Part shown: one piece after another, positions 18,601 to 25,803 of the stretch
Layout of the letters: the number at the start of each line of letters is the position of its first letter
How positions within the stretch are numbered: the stretch's first letter is position 1
NCBI GenBank assembly: GCA_035295225.1
Contig: DATGJI010000058.1
Coordinates: 124,001-188,000 of the forward strand
Origin: Candidatus Eremiobacteraceae bacterium
GTDB lineage: Bacteria; Vulcanimicrobiota; Vulcanimicrobiia; Eremiobacterales; Eremiobacteraceae
Direction of reading: 5' to 3'
DNA length: 64,000 nt
Translations under genes and position numbers: made by a program
The notes under the pieces: model-generated
What the model was told of the DNA's origin: nothing
Seen by the model: only the letters and a program-made list of their open reading frames with translations
Databases searched by the model: none

Positions 18601-18803
18601 CGCGGGAAATCGTGCGTGCGGTCCAAGATGCGCGCAAAGCAGCCGGCCTGAACGTGAGCGATCGCATCGAGCTCTCGATCACGGCCGACGACGACATGTT
18701 CAACGCGGCGACCGAATGGTGCGACTATATCAAGGAGCAGACGCTCGCGACGAAGTGGGATCTGTCGCGCGGCCCATTCGAAGTGACTGTTGCTCGAGTC
18801 TGA
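15684..18803 (+). CDS. ileS: Isoleucyl-tRNA synthetase (type 2), 1039 aa
   Basis: Charges tRNA-Ile with isoleucine in the cytoplasm. The class I signatures are present: a HIGH-equivalent in PTANGKPGVHH (residues about 58-67) and KMSKS at 600-604. The editing (CP1) domain lies between them, followed by helical anticodon-binding and C-terminal domains. The N-terminal sequence (EPYIFYEGPPTANGKPGVHH) and length resemble the eukaryote-like type 2 enzymes, which as a group tend to be less sensitive to mupirocin; this is family knowledge, not shown here. The GTG start overlaps the M50 gene stop. The N-terminal VSDERKASQLFP is the natural start because longer frames run into the M50 gene. Confidence 0.96.
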   Translation: MSDERKASQLFPVMPDQPDSPRREHEILEFWKRDNVFARSLEQTKSGEPYIFYEGPPTANGKPGVHHVLARAFKDLFPRFWTMRGKRVLRKAGWDTHGLPVEHEVERKLGIFDKSRIVAEVGIEGFTRLCRESVHEYVGDWNRMTERMGYWVDLNDAYFTLSNDYIESVWALLKRLWDKGLIQQDYKSVPYDPRIGATLSDHEVAQGYKDVDDPSVFVRFRWKDDPATSFLAWTTTPWTLPANMALAVHPDVTYCTVARDGEKLVVAEPLLAKVFRDEAVTVERRTRGAEFAGIRYLPLYDYCRDERDRYYVVAESFVTTEDGTGIVHIAPAYGPEDLAIGKARDLPIYYSVDLTGHVVPEVTVAAALFFKDADKPIIHDLQARGLMFRAETFRHSYPFGWRTGDPLLYIAKTAWFIRTTERKARLLALNDEINWVPENVKYGRFGNWLENNVDWALSRERFWGTPLPLWTDGERFHCIGSIAELSALCGRDLTGLDLHRPAIDDVTFVRDGREYRRVPEVIDAWFDSGSMPYAQWHYPFEHAADIDNGVLFPADFICEAVDQTRGWFYSLHAIATMLFDTPAFKNVICLGHVVDASGEKMSKSKGNIVDPYSIFDTLGADALRWYFFTGSAPGASKRISLELVADGARGFINTLWNTAKFFGMYANAERVGVPADVPLASRPEMDRWIAGRLDVTIGDVTRALESYDAASAGKAIETFADDLSNWYVRLSRDRFWGSATGDDARAAFRTLYECLTGVTLLIAPFMPFLAESLYGHLVAPMDASAPGSVHLASWPAVRSAAIDDALLTQMDAVRRAVELGRQARATAKVKTRQPLSIAFVRARTAGDDAALRRFRALVLDELNVKDVQVVGIDASFIEYGLRPNLPRLGPRFGKELGALRKAIASADARSVAIAVAAGKQFDVRTDGKTFSLEPDDVLVDSKSAQGFAFAEGDGMLVALDTRLDRALELEGAAREIVRAVQDARKAAGLNVSDRIELSITADDDMFNAATEWCDYIKEQTLATKWDLSRGPFEVTVARV

Positions 18804-18812
18804 CAAAGAGCC

Positions 18813-18871
18813 CGAAGGGGCCGACGCCAGTCGGCCCACGTTTCATTCGCTGGGCCGACTGACGTCGGCCC
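18813..18871 (+). repeat. REPIN-like inverted doublet between ileS and lgt
   Basis: A forward unit (18813-18837, CGAAGGGG then CCGACGCCAGTCGGCCC) and an inverted unit (18852-18871, GGGCCGACTGACGTCGGCCC) are separated by 14 nt. Together they could form a long hairpin between the convergent genes ileS and lgt. The same layout and spacer length recur at 36751-36814. Confidence 0.85.
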
Positions 18872-18898
18872 GTTATTCCATTGGCCGGGGGCCGAATC

Positions 18899-19759
18899 TC
18901 ACGCGGCGCGGACGCGGCCGCTCGCACTTGTGGTCGGCCGCGGGCGAGAGACCTGCCAATACATCACAAGGCCAAGGATGAACATAGCGATCGTCAGATA
19001 TTGCGCGCCGGTGAGTCCGAGGAACACGATGCCGGGCTCGCGATAGAATTCGACGATCGTGCGCACGAGGCCGTAGCCCGCGATAAAGGCCCACAACACC
19101 TGACCGTCGCGTCTGCGAACGGCGCCATGGATCCACCAGAGCAGCGGTAACACGATGACGAGCATGCCGACCGCTTCGAAGAGCTGCGATGGATATCGAT
19201 AGCCGGGGTAGTCCGGAAATAGAATTCCCACGGGCGACGCGGTCAGCCGGCCGGGCAACTCACCATTGATGAAGTTGGCGCAGCGCGTCAGTGCGATCGC
19301 GACCGGAATCCAAAGCGCCGCTTCGTCCGCGACGGGATAAAAAGCCAATTTGTTGCGGCGGACGAAAAGCAGGATCCCGACGATCGCGCCGATCAGGCCG
19401 CCGTGAAACGCCATGCCCCCCTTCCAGATCGCGATGATGTCGATGGGATTCTGAATGTAGTGTGAGATCGAATTGCCGCCGGCCGAAGCCGGCGTCAGCA
19501 CATCGGCCAACAAGAAGAAGAGCCGTCCGCCCAACACGACGCCGATCATGGCATACACGACGAATTCCTGTGCCTGATCGACAGTCATGCCGGTGCGCGC
19601 TCGACTTCCGGCTCGCTGCATCTGGAGGTAGACGAGCATGGCGCCGATAAGGTATGTGATGCCATACCATCGGACTGAAAGTATTCCGATATGGAATGCA
19701 ACCGGATTGATATTCGGATACGTAAACCAATGCGATGCCGTTGCTAGCGCAGCGGTCAA
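18899..19759 (-). CDS. lgt: Prolipoprotein diacylglyceryl transferase Lgt, 286 aa
   Basis: Transfers diacylglycerol from phosphatidylglycerol to the lipobox cysteine of prolipoproteins, the first step of lipoprotein maturation in the inner membrane. About seven membrane helices, with Lgt motifs including WYGITYLIG, GGRLFF, MAFHGGLIGAIVG (catalytic His) and the signature ALTRCANFINGELPGR, plus YRYPSQLFEA and FIAGYGLVRTIVEFYREP near the end. The length is normal. It is divergent from ccdA, and lspA lies just beyond, so two lipoprotein-maturation enzymes flank ccdA. The many lipoproteins in this window are its likely clients. Confidence 0.95.
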   Translation of the reverse strand: MTAALATASHWFTYPNINPVAFHIGILSVRWYGITYLIGAMLVYLQMQRAGSRARTGMTVDQAQEFVVYAMIGVVLGGRLFFLLADVLTPASAGGNSISHYIQNPIDIIAIWKGGMAFHGGLIGAIVGILLFVRRNKLAFYPVADEAALWIPVAIALTRCANFINGELPGRLTASPVGILFPDYPGYRYPSQLFEAVGMLVIVLPLLWWIHGAVRRRDGQVLWAFIAGYGLVRTIVEFYREPGIVFLGLTGAQYLTIAMFILGLVMYWQVSRPRPTTSASGRVRAA

Positions 19760-19819
19760 GCAGAATCTCCTTCGTCACGCGAGAGCGCGAAATCAAGGAC
19801 GGCAGGCCGCACAGCAGAT

Positions 19820-20620
19820 ATGAGTTCTAGCACGCAAGCGGTCGGCGCGGCGGCCTCACCGGGCGCCGGACGCCGGGACGTCGTCATCCACTCGCTGTTC
19901 TTCATCCTCGGATTCACGCTCGTATTCATAGCGGCCGGCGCTTCGGCAAGCGCGCTCGGAACGCTGTTCGAAGAGTATCGAACGGCCATAACGCGCGTGC
20001 TTGGGATCGTCATCATCATTCTTGGCCTGAATATGATGGGCCTGTTCCGGCTGCCGTTCCTCGCGATGGACAAACGGTTGCAATTCCGCAAGGGCGGCGT
20101 GTCATATGCCGGCGACGTGCTCGTCGGCGTCGGCTTCGCTGCAGGCTGGTCGCCGTGTATCGGACCGATACTCGCGGCAGTTCTCGCGATGGCAAGCGCG
20201 CAGCAGACGGTTGGTCAGGCGATTTGGCTGCTCTTCATCTATTCAATGGGACTCGGCGTGCCGCTGCTGGCGACCGCGATCGGCTTGCATTACGTGCTGC
20301 CGTTCCTCAATCGCATCAAACGGTTTTTGCCGGCGATCGAATTCGTCGCCGGTCTTCTCGTGGTCGCGACCGGGCTCGTCCTATTCACCGATTCGTTCCT
20401 TCGATTCACGGCGTGGCTGTATGAGACGTTCCCGGCGCTTGCGAATGTCGGCACCGGACCGGAAGCGTCGGGCGACGTCATCACGATCGGCGCTGTCTTC
20501 CTGGCCGGACTCGTGTCGTTCATCTCACCTTGCGTGCTGCCGCTCGTGCCGGTCTATATCTCGTATCTCACGGGTCAGAGCATCGAAAGCTTAGTCGCCG
20601 CGTACGACGTCAAGAAGTAG
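19820..20620 (+). CDS. ccdA: CcdA/DsbD-type thiol-disulfide membrane protein, apparently circularly permuted, 266 aa
   Basis: CcdA carries reducing equivalents across the membrane to extracytoplasmic thioredoxin-like proteins (cytochrome c maturation, disulfide reduction). Family motifs are clear, but their order is not normal. The protein starts in what is usually the second helix (VIHSLFFILGFTLVFIAAGA), continues through the second redox-Cys motif FAAGWSPCIGPILAA (C113), and ends with the segment that normally opens CcdA, FLAGLVSFISPCVLPLVPVY (C238), then ISYLTG. Both redox cysteines are kept. Only 60 bp separate the ATG from lgt, so no lost first helix lies upstream. The Shine-Dalgarno is weak. 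The stop is TAG (20618-20620), with lspA continuing in the same frame. Confidence 0.85.
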   Translation: MSSSTQAVGAAASPGAGRRDVVIHSLFFILGFTLVFIAAGASASALGTLFEEYRTAITRVLGIVIIILGLNMMGLFRLPFLAMDKRLQFRKGGVSYAGDVLVGVGFAAGWSPCIGPILAAVLAMASAQQTVGQAIWLLFIYSMGLGVPLLATAIGLHYVLPFLNRIKRFLPAIEFVAGLLVVATGLVLFTDSFLRFTAWLYETFPALANVGTGPEASGDVITIGAVFLAGLVSFISPCVLPLVPVYISYLTGQSIESLVAAYDVKK

Positions 20621-20632
20621 AGGGCCAAGACA

Positions 20633-21094
20633 CTGTCGATCGTCTTCGTCATCGTCGCCGCGCTCATCGTCGCGGGCGACCAGTACACGAAACATGTCGT
20701 TTCAAGCACGTTCTTGCCGGATGAGAGCCGCATCGTCATCCCGCACGTTCTCTATCTGACGTACGTTCAGAACACGCACGGCGCGTTCGGACTGTTCGGA
20801 TCCCATCCGCTGCTGCTCGCGACCTTTGCGTCGGTCGTGCTGATCGGCTTCTTCCTCTGGTACCGGCGCACGGGCAACGCCGGCCTGACCACGCATATCG
20901 CCTTCGGCATGATACTCGGCGGCGCCATCGGCAACATCGCAGATCGCATGCGCTTGAGCTACGTCGTTGACTTCATCGACTTCCGTGTGTGGCCGGTTTT
21001 CAACGTGGCTGACTCGGCGATATCCGTCGGCGTCATTTTGCTTCTTATCCGGATGCTCATCCACGACAAGCAGAAGGCCGCCCAGGCGCCGTGA
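20633..21094 (+). CDS. lspA: Lipoprotein signal peptidase LspA (probable CTG start), 153 aa
   Basis: Cleaves the signal peptide of diacylglyceryl-prolipoproteins in the inner membrane. Catalytic aspartates are present in GNIADR (D104) and FNVADSA (D127), with the conserved DFIDF and WPVFNVADSAI blocks and four membrane helices. An intact first helix with the conserved GDQYTK requires starting before the first standard start codon (TTG 20714), which would cut it off. The only reasonable candidate is CTG 20633, preceded by AGAGGG (20619-20624) eight bases upstream. The frame is the same as ccdA, separated by its TAG stop and four codons, so read-through is an alternative. The stop overlaps the next GTG (GTGA). 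Confidence 0.85.
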   Translation: MSIVFVIVAALIVAGDQYTKHVVSSTFLPDESRIVIPHVLYLTYVQNTHGAFGLFGSHPLLLATFASVVLIGFFLWYRRTGNAGLTTHIAFGMILGGAIGNIADRMRLSYVVDFIDFRVWPVFNVADSAISVGVILLLIRMLIHDKQKAAQAP

Positions 21095-22029
21095 CCGGCA
21101 GCGTGGCGTTCACGGCCACGATGGACGAGTCCGGCAGCCGTCTCGATCTTGCAGTTGCGCGCCATCTCGACCGGTCTCGCCACGCAAGCGCGGCGCTCAT
21201 CCGTGACGGGTGCGTGCGCGTCAACGGATCAGTGGAGCGCGCTTCGTATATCTTGGCCGATGGCGACCGCGTAGACGTCATGCTCCCGCCGGACAGCGCA
21301 CCGGCCGCTCTGCCTGAACGCATCCCCATCAAGATCCTCTATTCGGACGCCGACATCTGCGTCGTCGACAAACCTGCCGGCATGGCGACACACCCGGCTC
21401 CGGGAAGCGCTCGCGGAACGCTCGTCAATGCGTTGCTCGCGGCGCTCGGCCCACTCCCCGCGATCAACGGCGTCTTGCGTCCGGGCATCGTGCATCGCCT
21501 CGACAAGGACACGAGCGGACTGCTCGTCGTCGCCGTGAGCGAGCGCGCCATGCGCGGTCTGTCGGAGGCGATGGCACGACGCGAGATCCAACGCGAATAC
21601 GACGCGCTCGTCTGGGGCAGGATCGCACAAGCGAGCGGAACGGTCGATGCGCCGATAGGCCGCGATCCCGAAGACCGCACGCGCTTCGCCGTGCGCGACG
21701 AGGGCAGGCGGGCCGTCACGCATTTCCGCGTCGCCGAGCTGCTCGGGAAACAGGGAACATCGACCGATGTCACGCTCTTGCAACTGCGCCTCGAAACGGG
21801 CCGCACGCATCAGATACGGGTCCATTGCGCGGCGATCGGTCATCCGATCGTCGGCGATCGCGCCTACGGCGCCGGCCGCGACAATCTCGGCATGCATCGT
21901 CAAGCGCTGCACGCCGCTCGCTTGCGCTTCGTACATCCGGTCTCAGGCGAGGCGCTCTCGTTCACATCGCCGTGGCCAGACGACTTCGCCGCACTCGTGT
22001 CGCGCTTGCGCGCAGAACGCGCCGGATGA
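21091..22029 (+). CDS. rluD: RluA/RluD-family rRNA pseudouridine synthase, 312 aa
   Basis: Isomerises uridine to pseudouridine in structured RNA, most likely 23S rRNA. An N-terminal S4 RNA-binding domain (residues about 12-70; SRHASAALIRDGCVRVNG) precedes the catalytic domain. That domain carries the motif HRLDKDTSGLLVVA with the nucleophilic Asp, and later RTHQIRVHCAAIGHPIVGD, both diagnostic of the RluA group. The S4 domain and length favour RluD over RluA, but exact target sites cannot be read from sequence. The GTG start overlaps the lspA stop, and the TGA overlaps the tgt ATG. The lspA-rluD arrangement is widespread in bacteria. Confidence 0.92.
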   Translation: MTGSVAFTATMDESGSRLDLAVARHLDRSRHASAALIRDGCVRVNGSVERASYILADGDRVDVMLPPDSAPAALPERIPIKILYSDADICVVDKPAGMATHPAPGSARGTLVNALLAALGPLPAINGVLRPGIVHRLDKDTSGLLVVAVSERAMRGLSEAMARREIQREYDALVWGRIAQASGTVDAPIGRDPEDRTRFAVRDEGRRAVTHFRVAELLGKQGTSTDVTLLQLRLETGRTHQIRVHCAAIGHPIVGDRAYGAGRDNLGMHRQALHAARLRFVHPVSGEALSFTSPWPDDFAALVSRLRAERAG

Positions 22030-23144
22030 AGGCGGTGCATCCGGCGTTCACGCTTGAGAAAGTCGACGGCGAAGCGCGAGCCGGCGTCCTGCATACGCGC
22101 CACGGCGACGTGCCGACGCCCGTCTTCATGCCGGTCGGCACGCAAGCCGCCGTCAAGGGCCTTGCACCGGACGAACTGCACGCGAGCGGCGCACGCATCA
22201 TCCTCGCGAACGCGTACCACTGCTATCTGCGGCCGGGCGCCGAGATCATCGGACGTGCCGGCGGACTGCATGGATTCATGTCGTGGGATAAAGCTATCCT
22301 CACGGACAGCGGCGGCTTCCAGGTGTTCTCACTGAGCAAGCTTTCGCGCGTCGACGACACCGGATATCATTTCTCGTCGCATCTCGACGGCACACGCCAT
22401 ACGTTCACGCCCGAATCGGTCGTCGCGTTGCAGGAGACGCTGAGAAGCGACATTGCGATGGTCCTCGACGACGTCGCACCATCAGATGCAGATCGCGAGC
22501 GCATCGCCGACGCCGCGCGACGCACTCTCGGCTGGGCGGAGCGCTCGCTTCGCGCCAAGACGCGCGACGATCAGTTGACGTTTGCGATCGTGCAAGGCGC
22601 GACGTTTGAAGACGTGCGGCGCGCGAATGCACGCGATCTCGTGTCGCTGGATTTCCCCGGCTACGCGATCGGCGGATTGTGGCTTGGGGAAGATCGCGCG
22701 TCGAGCATAGCGATGACGCGCGCTGCGTGCGATGAACTGCCCGTTGACAAGCCGCGCTATCTCATGGGCGTCGGCACGCCCGAAGATCTCCTCGCCGGGA
22801 TCGGTGCCGGCGTAGACATGTTCGACTGTGTCTATCCGACGCGCTGCGCCCGCCACGCGCTCGCTCTCACCTCGGCGGGGCGTCTCAATCTCCGCAACGC
22901 GCGCTTCGCCGACGATTTCACGCCGCTGGATGACGAGTGCGATTGCGCCGCGTGCGCCGGATTCACGCGTGCATATCTCGCCCACTGCATGCGGGCGGGA
23001 GAGATGCTCGGCGCACGTCTGATCAGTCTGCACAATATCACGTTCATGATCCGGCTTGCCTCAGGCGCGCGCGACGCGATTCTCAGCGGGCGGTTTGCCG
23101 ACTTTCGCGACGAACGCATGGCTCGATTAGATCCGAAATCTTGA
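22026..23144 (+). CDS. tgt: Queuine tRNA-ribosyltransferase Tgt, 372 aa
   Basis: Exchanges guanine-34 of GUN-anticodon tRNAs for preQ1 in queuosine synthesis. Motifs: TPVFMPVGTQAAVKGL near the N-terminus, the substrate-binding LTDSGGFQVFSL, the nucleophile region GVDMFDCVYPTRCARHA, and the zinc site CDCAAC followed by SLHNITF (three Cys and one His). The length is typical. The ATG overlaps the preceding TGA (ATGA). No other queuosine genes (queA, queC-F) occur in the window. The gene ends 3 bp before a cluster of palindromic repeats. Confidence 0.96.
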   Translation: MKAVHPAFTLEKVDGEARAGVLHTRHGDVPTPVFMPVGTQAAVKGLAPDELHASGARIILANAYHCYLRPGAEIIGRAGGLHGFMSWDKAILTDSGGFQVFSLSKLSRVDDTGYHFSSHLDGTRHTFTPESVVALQETLRSDIAMVLDDVAPSDADRERIADAARRTLGWAERSLRAKTRDDQLTFAIVQGATFEDVRRANARDLVSLDFPGYAIGGLWLGEDRASSIAMTRAACDELPVDKPRYLMGVGTPEDLLAGIGAGVDMFDCVYPTRCARHALALTSAGRLNLRNARFADDFTPLDDECDCAACAGFTRAYLAHCMRAGEMLGARLISLHNITFMIRLASGARDAILSGRFADFRDERMARLDPKS

Positions 23145-23147
23145 CCC

Positions 23148-23250
23148 GAAGGGGCCGACGACAGTCGGCCCAAGCGAACAAAACCTGGGCCGACTGACGT
23201 CGGCCCCTTCAGATATTTAGAACGCGGGCCGACTGACGTCGGCCCCTTCA
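23148..23250 (+). repeat. REPIN-like repeats downstream of tgt (3 units)
   Basis: A forward unit at 23148-23171 (loop variant GACA) is followed, after a 15-nt spacer, by an inverted unit at 23187-23211 and a second inverted unit at 23226-23250. The last two are nearly identical (GGGCCGACTGACGTCGGCCC then CTTCA). They occupy most of the tgt-yggS gap. Confidence 0.85.
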
Positions 23251-23278
23251 GATTCGAAAGGCAGAAGGCCCAGGATAG

Positions 23279-24052
23279 TTGGACCGCAGGTTGGAACGTA
23301 TCGAACGTTTGAGCGAATCCGAAGGCGCTTCGTTCGAGCGGCTTGTCGCGATCAACCTTCAAAAAGTGCGCGACCGGGTCGCACGTGCGTGCGCACAATG
23401 CGGGCGCCGGCCAGAGACCGTCGCGGTGCTTGCAGTGACCAAAGGATTCGGTCCGGAGGCGATGGCAGCGGCCGTGAAGCTTGGGCTGACCGACATCGGC
23501 GAGAACTACCTGCAGGAAGCCGCCGCGAAGTTCGCAGCGCTGCCGGCGAGCGCCGGCGCATCGGCGCGCCGCCATTTCATCGGCGGGCTGCAGCGCAATA
23601 AAGCAAAGCGAGTCGCGGAACTTTTCGACGTCGTCCAATCGCTGGACGACAAGGCCGCCGCCGACGCGCTCGACCGCGCGGCGCAGGCCGCGTCAAAGCG
23701 GCTGGACGTGCTCGTACAGGTGAACGTCGTCGGCGACAAGCGAGCCGGAGTCGCATTCGAAAACGCTTCCGGATTCGCCGCGCAGGTCGCCCGCTACGAA
23801 CATCTGCGGCTGCGCGGGATCATGGCAATCGGTCCCGATGATCCGGCGCAGATCCCTACAGCGTTCGAACGCGCTGAACGGATGTTCGACGCGGTCCGGC
23901 CGCTGTGCGGCGACGAGCCGACCTTGTCGTTGGGCATGTCGGCGGATCTTGAGGCCGCGGTTGCCGCAGGTTCGACCATGGTGAGATTGGGAACGGCGCT
24001 GTTCGGAGCACGGCCGCCGAAACGAGTTGACGCTCCGCGTGGAGAAGGGTAG
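23279..24052 (+). CDS. yggS: PLP-binding protein YggS/YlmE (PLP homeostasis), 257 aa
   Basis: A cytoplasmic alanine-racemase-fold protein that binds PLP and buffers its level. The PLP-lysine sits in VAVLAVTKGFGPEA, followed by IGENYLQEAAAKF, HFIGGLQRNKAKRV and LSLGMSADLEAAVAAGSTMVRLGTALFG, all standard for the YggS/PROSC family. The TTG start has AGGAT just upstream; other TTG codons at 23291 and 23309 would trim the N-terminus. yggS followed by sepF and divIVA matches the division-gene cluster (ylmE-sepF-...-divIVA) of Gram-positive bacteria and cyanobacteria. Confidence 0.93.
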   Translation: MDRRLERIERLSESEGASFERLVAINLQKVRDRVARACAQCGRRPETVAVLAVTKGFGPEAMAAAVKLGLTDIGENYLQEAAAKFAALPASAGASARRHFIGGLQRNKAKRVAELFDVVQSLDDKAAADALDRAAQAASKRLDVLVQVNVVGDKRAGVAFENASGFAAQVARYEHLRLRGIMAIGPDDPAQIPTAFERAERMFDAVRPLCGDEPTLSLGMSADLEAAVAAGSTMVRLGTALFGARPPKRVDAPRGEG

Positions 24053-24058
24053 GCAGGG

Positions 24059-24469
24059 ATGCTGGCTGCAGGCGTTTGGACGAAATTCAAAAGCCATTTC
24101 GGGCTCGGCGAGGACGACGAATTCGAGGACGAGCTCCTCGACGAGGAAGGCCGCCCAGCCGTCGTCTCGCTGCGCGACGCGAAGACATCGCGGCGCACCG
24201 TCGTCTCGGTCTACCAACCGAGGCGATTCGATGACGTCTCGGAGCTCGCCGATTCGCTGCGCGCGCGCCATCATGTGGTGGTCAATCTCGTCGGAGCTGA
24301 CCGGTCGCTGCAGCAGCGCGTCGTCGATTTCCTGAGCGGCGTCGTCTACACGATGGACGGCAAGATGCAGCGCCTCGCCGAAAGCATTTATCTGTTCGTG
24401 CCGAACAACGTGCACGTCAACGCCAAAGACACCGACTACGCTGCCTCAGGCACGTACGATGGCTACTAG
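24059..24469 (+). CDS. sepF: Cell-division protein SepF, 136 aa
   Basis: SepF binds FtsZ and tethers it to the membrane at the division site. The N-terminal amphipathic segment (residues 1-15, VWTKFKSHFGL) fits a membrane-binding helix, then an acidic linker (EDDEFEDELLDEEG). The conserved C-terminal domain (about 45-130) contains VVSVYQPRRFDDV, VVVNLVGADRSLQQRVVDFLSG and GKMQRLAESIYLFVPNNV. The length is typical. It starts six bases after yggS and ends 16 bases before the preferred divIVA start, consistent with one operon. Confidence 0.95.
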   Translation: MLAAGVWTKFKSHFGLGEDDEFEDELLDEEGRPAVVSLRDAKTSRRTVVSVYQPRRFDDVSELADSLRARHHVVVNLVGADRSLQQRVVDFLSGVVYTMDGKMQRLAESIYLFVPNNVHVNAKDTDYAASGTYDGY

Positions 24470-24485
24470 GTTAGAGGATCGTCGC

Positions 24486-24959
24486 GTGAAGATCACGCCG
24501 CTCGACATCGAGCACCGCGAGTTCAAGAAAGCGCTGCAGGGCTACGCGCGCGAGGAAGTGGACCAGTTCCTCGACGAGATCGTCGCGTCGCTCGAAGTAG
24601 AGATCGAGGAACGCGGCAAGCTCGAGTCGGAACTGACGGATCTCCGGGAGCGCATCGCCCATTTCAAAGCCATCGAGGAAACGCTCCAGAGCACGCTCGT
24701 GCTTGCGCAGCGCACAGCCGACGAAGTCAAAGCTGCGGCGCACAAAGAGACCGACCTCATCAAAGACCGGGCGAAGATGGAAGTCGAAGGAGAGCTGCTC
24801 GGCGTTCGCCGCCAGATCGACGACGCCAAGTCGGAACTCGCGCGCATGCGCGATCAGATCGAGACCGTGAAGCACGATCTGCGATCGTTCCTCACGCGCC
24901 ATCTCGCGCTCGTGGACGATCCCAAGATCCAGAAGAACTCGGCACCAGCCGCCTCGTAA
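24486..24959 (+). CDS. divIVA: DivIVA-domain cell-division/polarity protein, 157 aa
   Basis: DivIVA proteins recognise curved membrane at septa and poles and recruit division or wall-synthesis factors. The N-terminal domain (KITPLDIEHREFKKALQGYAREEVDQFLDEIV) is the canonical lipid-binding module. The rest is a long coiled coil rich in Glu, Leu and Lys. I prefer GTG 24486 because AGAGGA (24473-24478) lies seven bases upstream and the product then starts at the conserved motif. An ATG at 24459 would add nine residues and overlap sepF. Confidence 0.92.
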   Translation: MKITPLDIEHREFKKALQGYAREEVDQFLDEIVASLEVEIEERGKLESELTDLRERIAHFKAIEETLQSTLVLAQRTADEVKAAAHKETDLIKDRAKMEVEGELLGVRRQIDDAKSELARMRDQIETVKHDLRSFLTRHLALVDDPKIQKNSAPAAS

Positions 24960-24998
24960 CCGCTCGTCGCCGTCCGGCGCGCCAGGAGCACATCCCAA

Positions 24999-25490
24999 AT
25001 GCCAATCATCCGCATGAATCATGCCGTGTTATTCGTCCGCGACGCCAAGAAGACGGCGGCATTCTATCGAGACGTCCTCGGTTTTCGCGATGCGTTCGGC
25101 ATGGAAGACGCGCTCTTCATGCAGGCGCCCGGGTCGGCGAACGACCACGATATCGCGTTCTTCTCCGTCGGCGAGACGGCTGCGCAGTCTGCCGCCGGAC
25201 GAGAGACGGTCGGTCTATATCATATCGCGTGGGAGGTTGAGAGCCTGCGCGATCTTCGCGGCTACCGTGAGAAGCTCGAGGCGGCGGGCAAGTTGACCGG
25301 CGCGACGGATCACGGCTCGACCAAGAGTCTGTACGGGATGGATCCCGACGGACTTGAGTTTGAGATCATGTGGCCGGTGCCGGAACGCCTGCTGAATGAT
25401 GGCGAACGCGACGCTCGCGCGACCATCAGGCGATTGGATCTCGACAAAGAGATCGCGCGATTCGGGCTGGATACGAAAGCCACGGCCTAA
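24999..25490 (+). CDS. VOC (glyoxalase/dioxygenase-fold) family protein, 163 aa
   Basis: Contains one vicinal-oxygen-chelate domain: INHAVLFV-type beta strand (residues 6-13), KKTAAFYRDVLGF, then GLYHIAWEV and DPDGLEFEIMWP. His, His and Glu at the expected positions suggest a bound metal, as in glyoxalase I or ring-cleavage dioxygenase relatives. The substrate cannot be deduced. CAGGAG lies upstream of the ATG. It is the last gene of the plus-strand block and converges on the flagellar genes. Confidence 0.88.
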   Translation: MPIIRMNHAVLFVRDAKKTAAFYRDVLGFRDAFGMEDALFMQAPGSANDHDIAFFSVGETAAQSAAGRETVGLYHIAWEVESLRDLRGYREKLEAAGKLTGATDHGSTKSLYGMDPDGLEFEIMWPVPERLLNDGERDARATIRRLDLDKEIARFGLDTKATA

Positions 25491-25527
25491 CCGGCCGCGG
25501 ATCAGCCTCGCTCGGGATGCGGAACAG

Positions 25528-25800
25528 TCAGCGATAGATCCCGTTCTCGAATACGAGCGTGCGCCCGTTTGCGAACGTGACGATGCGCCTGACTTGTTCC
25601 CAGCCGCTCATCACATACGCGCGGACCGCCAACCCAGCGCGAAGCAGAGATAGCGCTCGCGCACTCAGTGCGATCGCGTCGGTTCGAGCCGCGACAAACT
25701 CGGGTGATCCGCCTTGCGCTGCTTGATCGACGCCGTCGACGACTCGCGCGCTCGGATTGCGGACGGGAGCCAGAGCGGGTGAAGATCGCGGCCCGCCCAT
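25528..25800 (-). CDS. Hypothetical protein at the end of the flagellar operon, 90 aa
   Basis: Not recognised. The N-terminal 40 residues are low-complexity (Pro/Ala/Ser/Arg), the middle is a helix (DAIALSARALSLLRAGLAVRAYV), and the end is a short beta-type segment (RRIVTFANGRTLVFENGIYR). No signal peptide. It begins three bases after fliA, so it is co-transcribed with flagellar genes. An anti-sigma or chaperone role would fit a small gene next to fliA, but no FlgM or FlgN signature is visible and I do not assign one. Confidence 0.5.
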   Translation of the reverse strand: MGGPRSSPALAPVRNPSARVVDGVDQAAQGGSPEFVAARTDAIALSARALSLLRAGLAVRAYVMSGWEQVRRIVTFANGRTLVFENGIYR

Positions 25801-25803
25801 TGG

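Noticed and set aside
19638-19823. A plus-strand frame ahead of ccdA that could carry the missing first helix
   Set aside because: It is antisense to lgt, has no CcdA motif and is in the wrong place for a normal gene.
20714-21094. A short lspA starting at TTG 20714
   Set aside because: It would remove the first membrane helix and the conserved GDQ segment of LspA.
23148-23250. Short CRISPR array
   Set aside because: Units are palindromic, occur in both orientations, spacing is irregular and no cas gene is present; the REPIN interpretation fits better.
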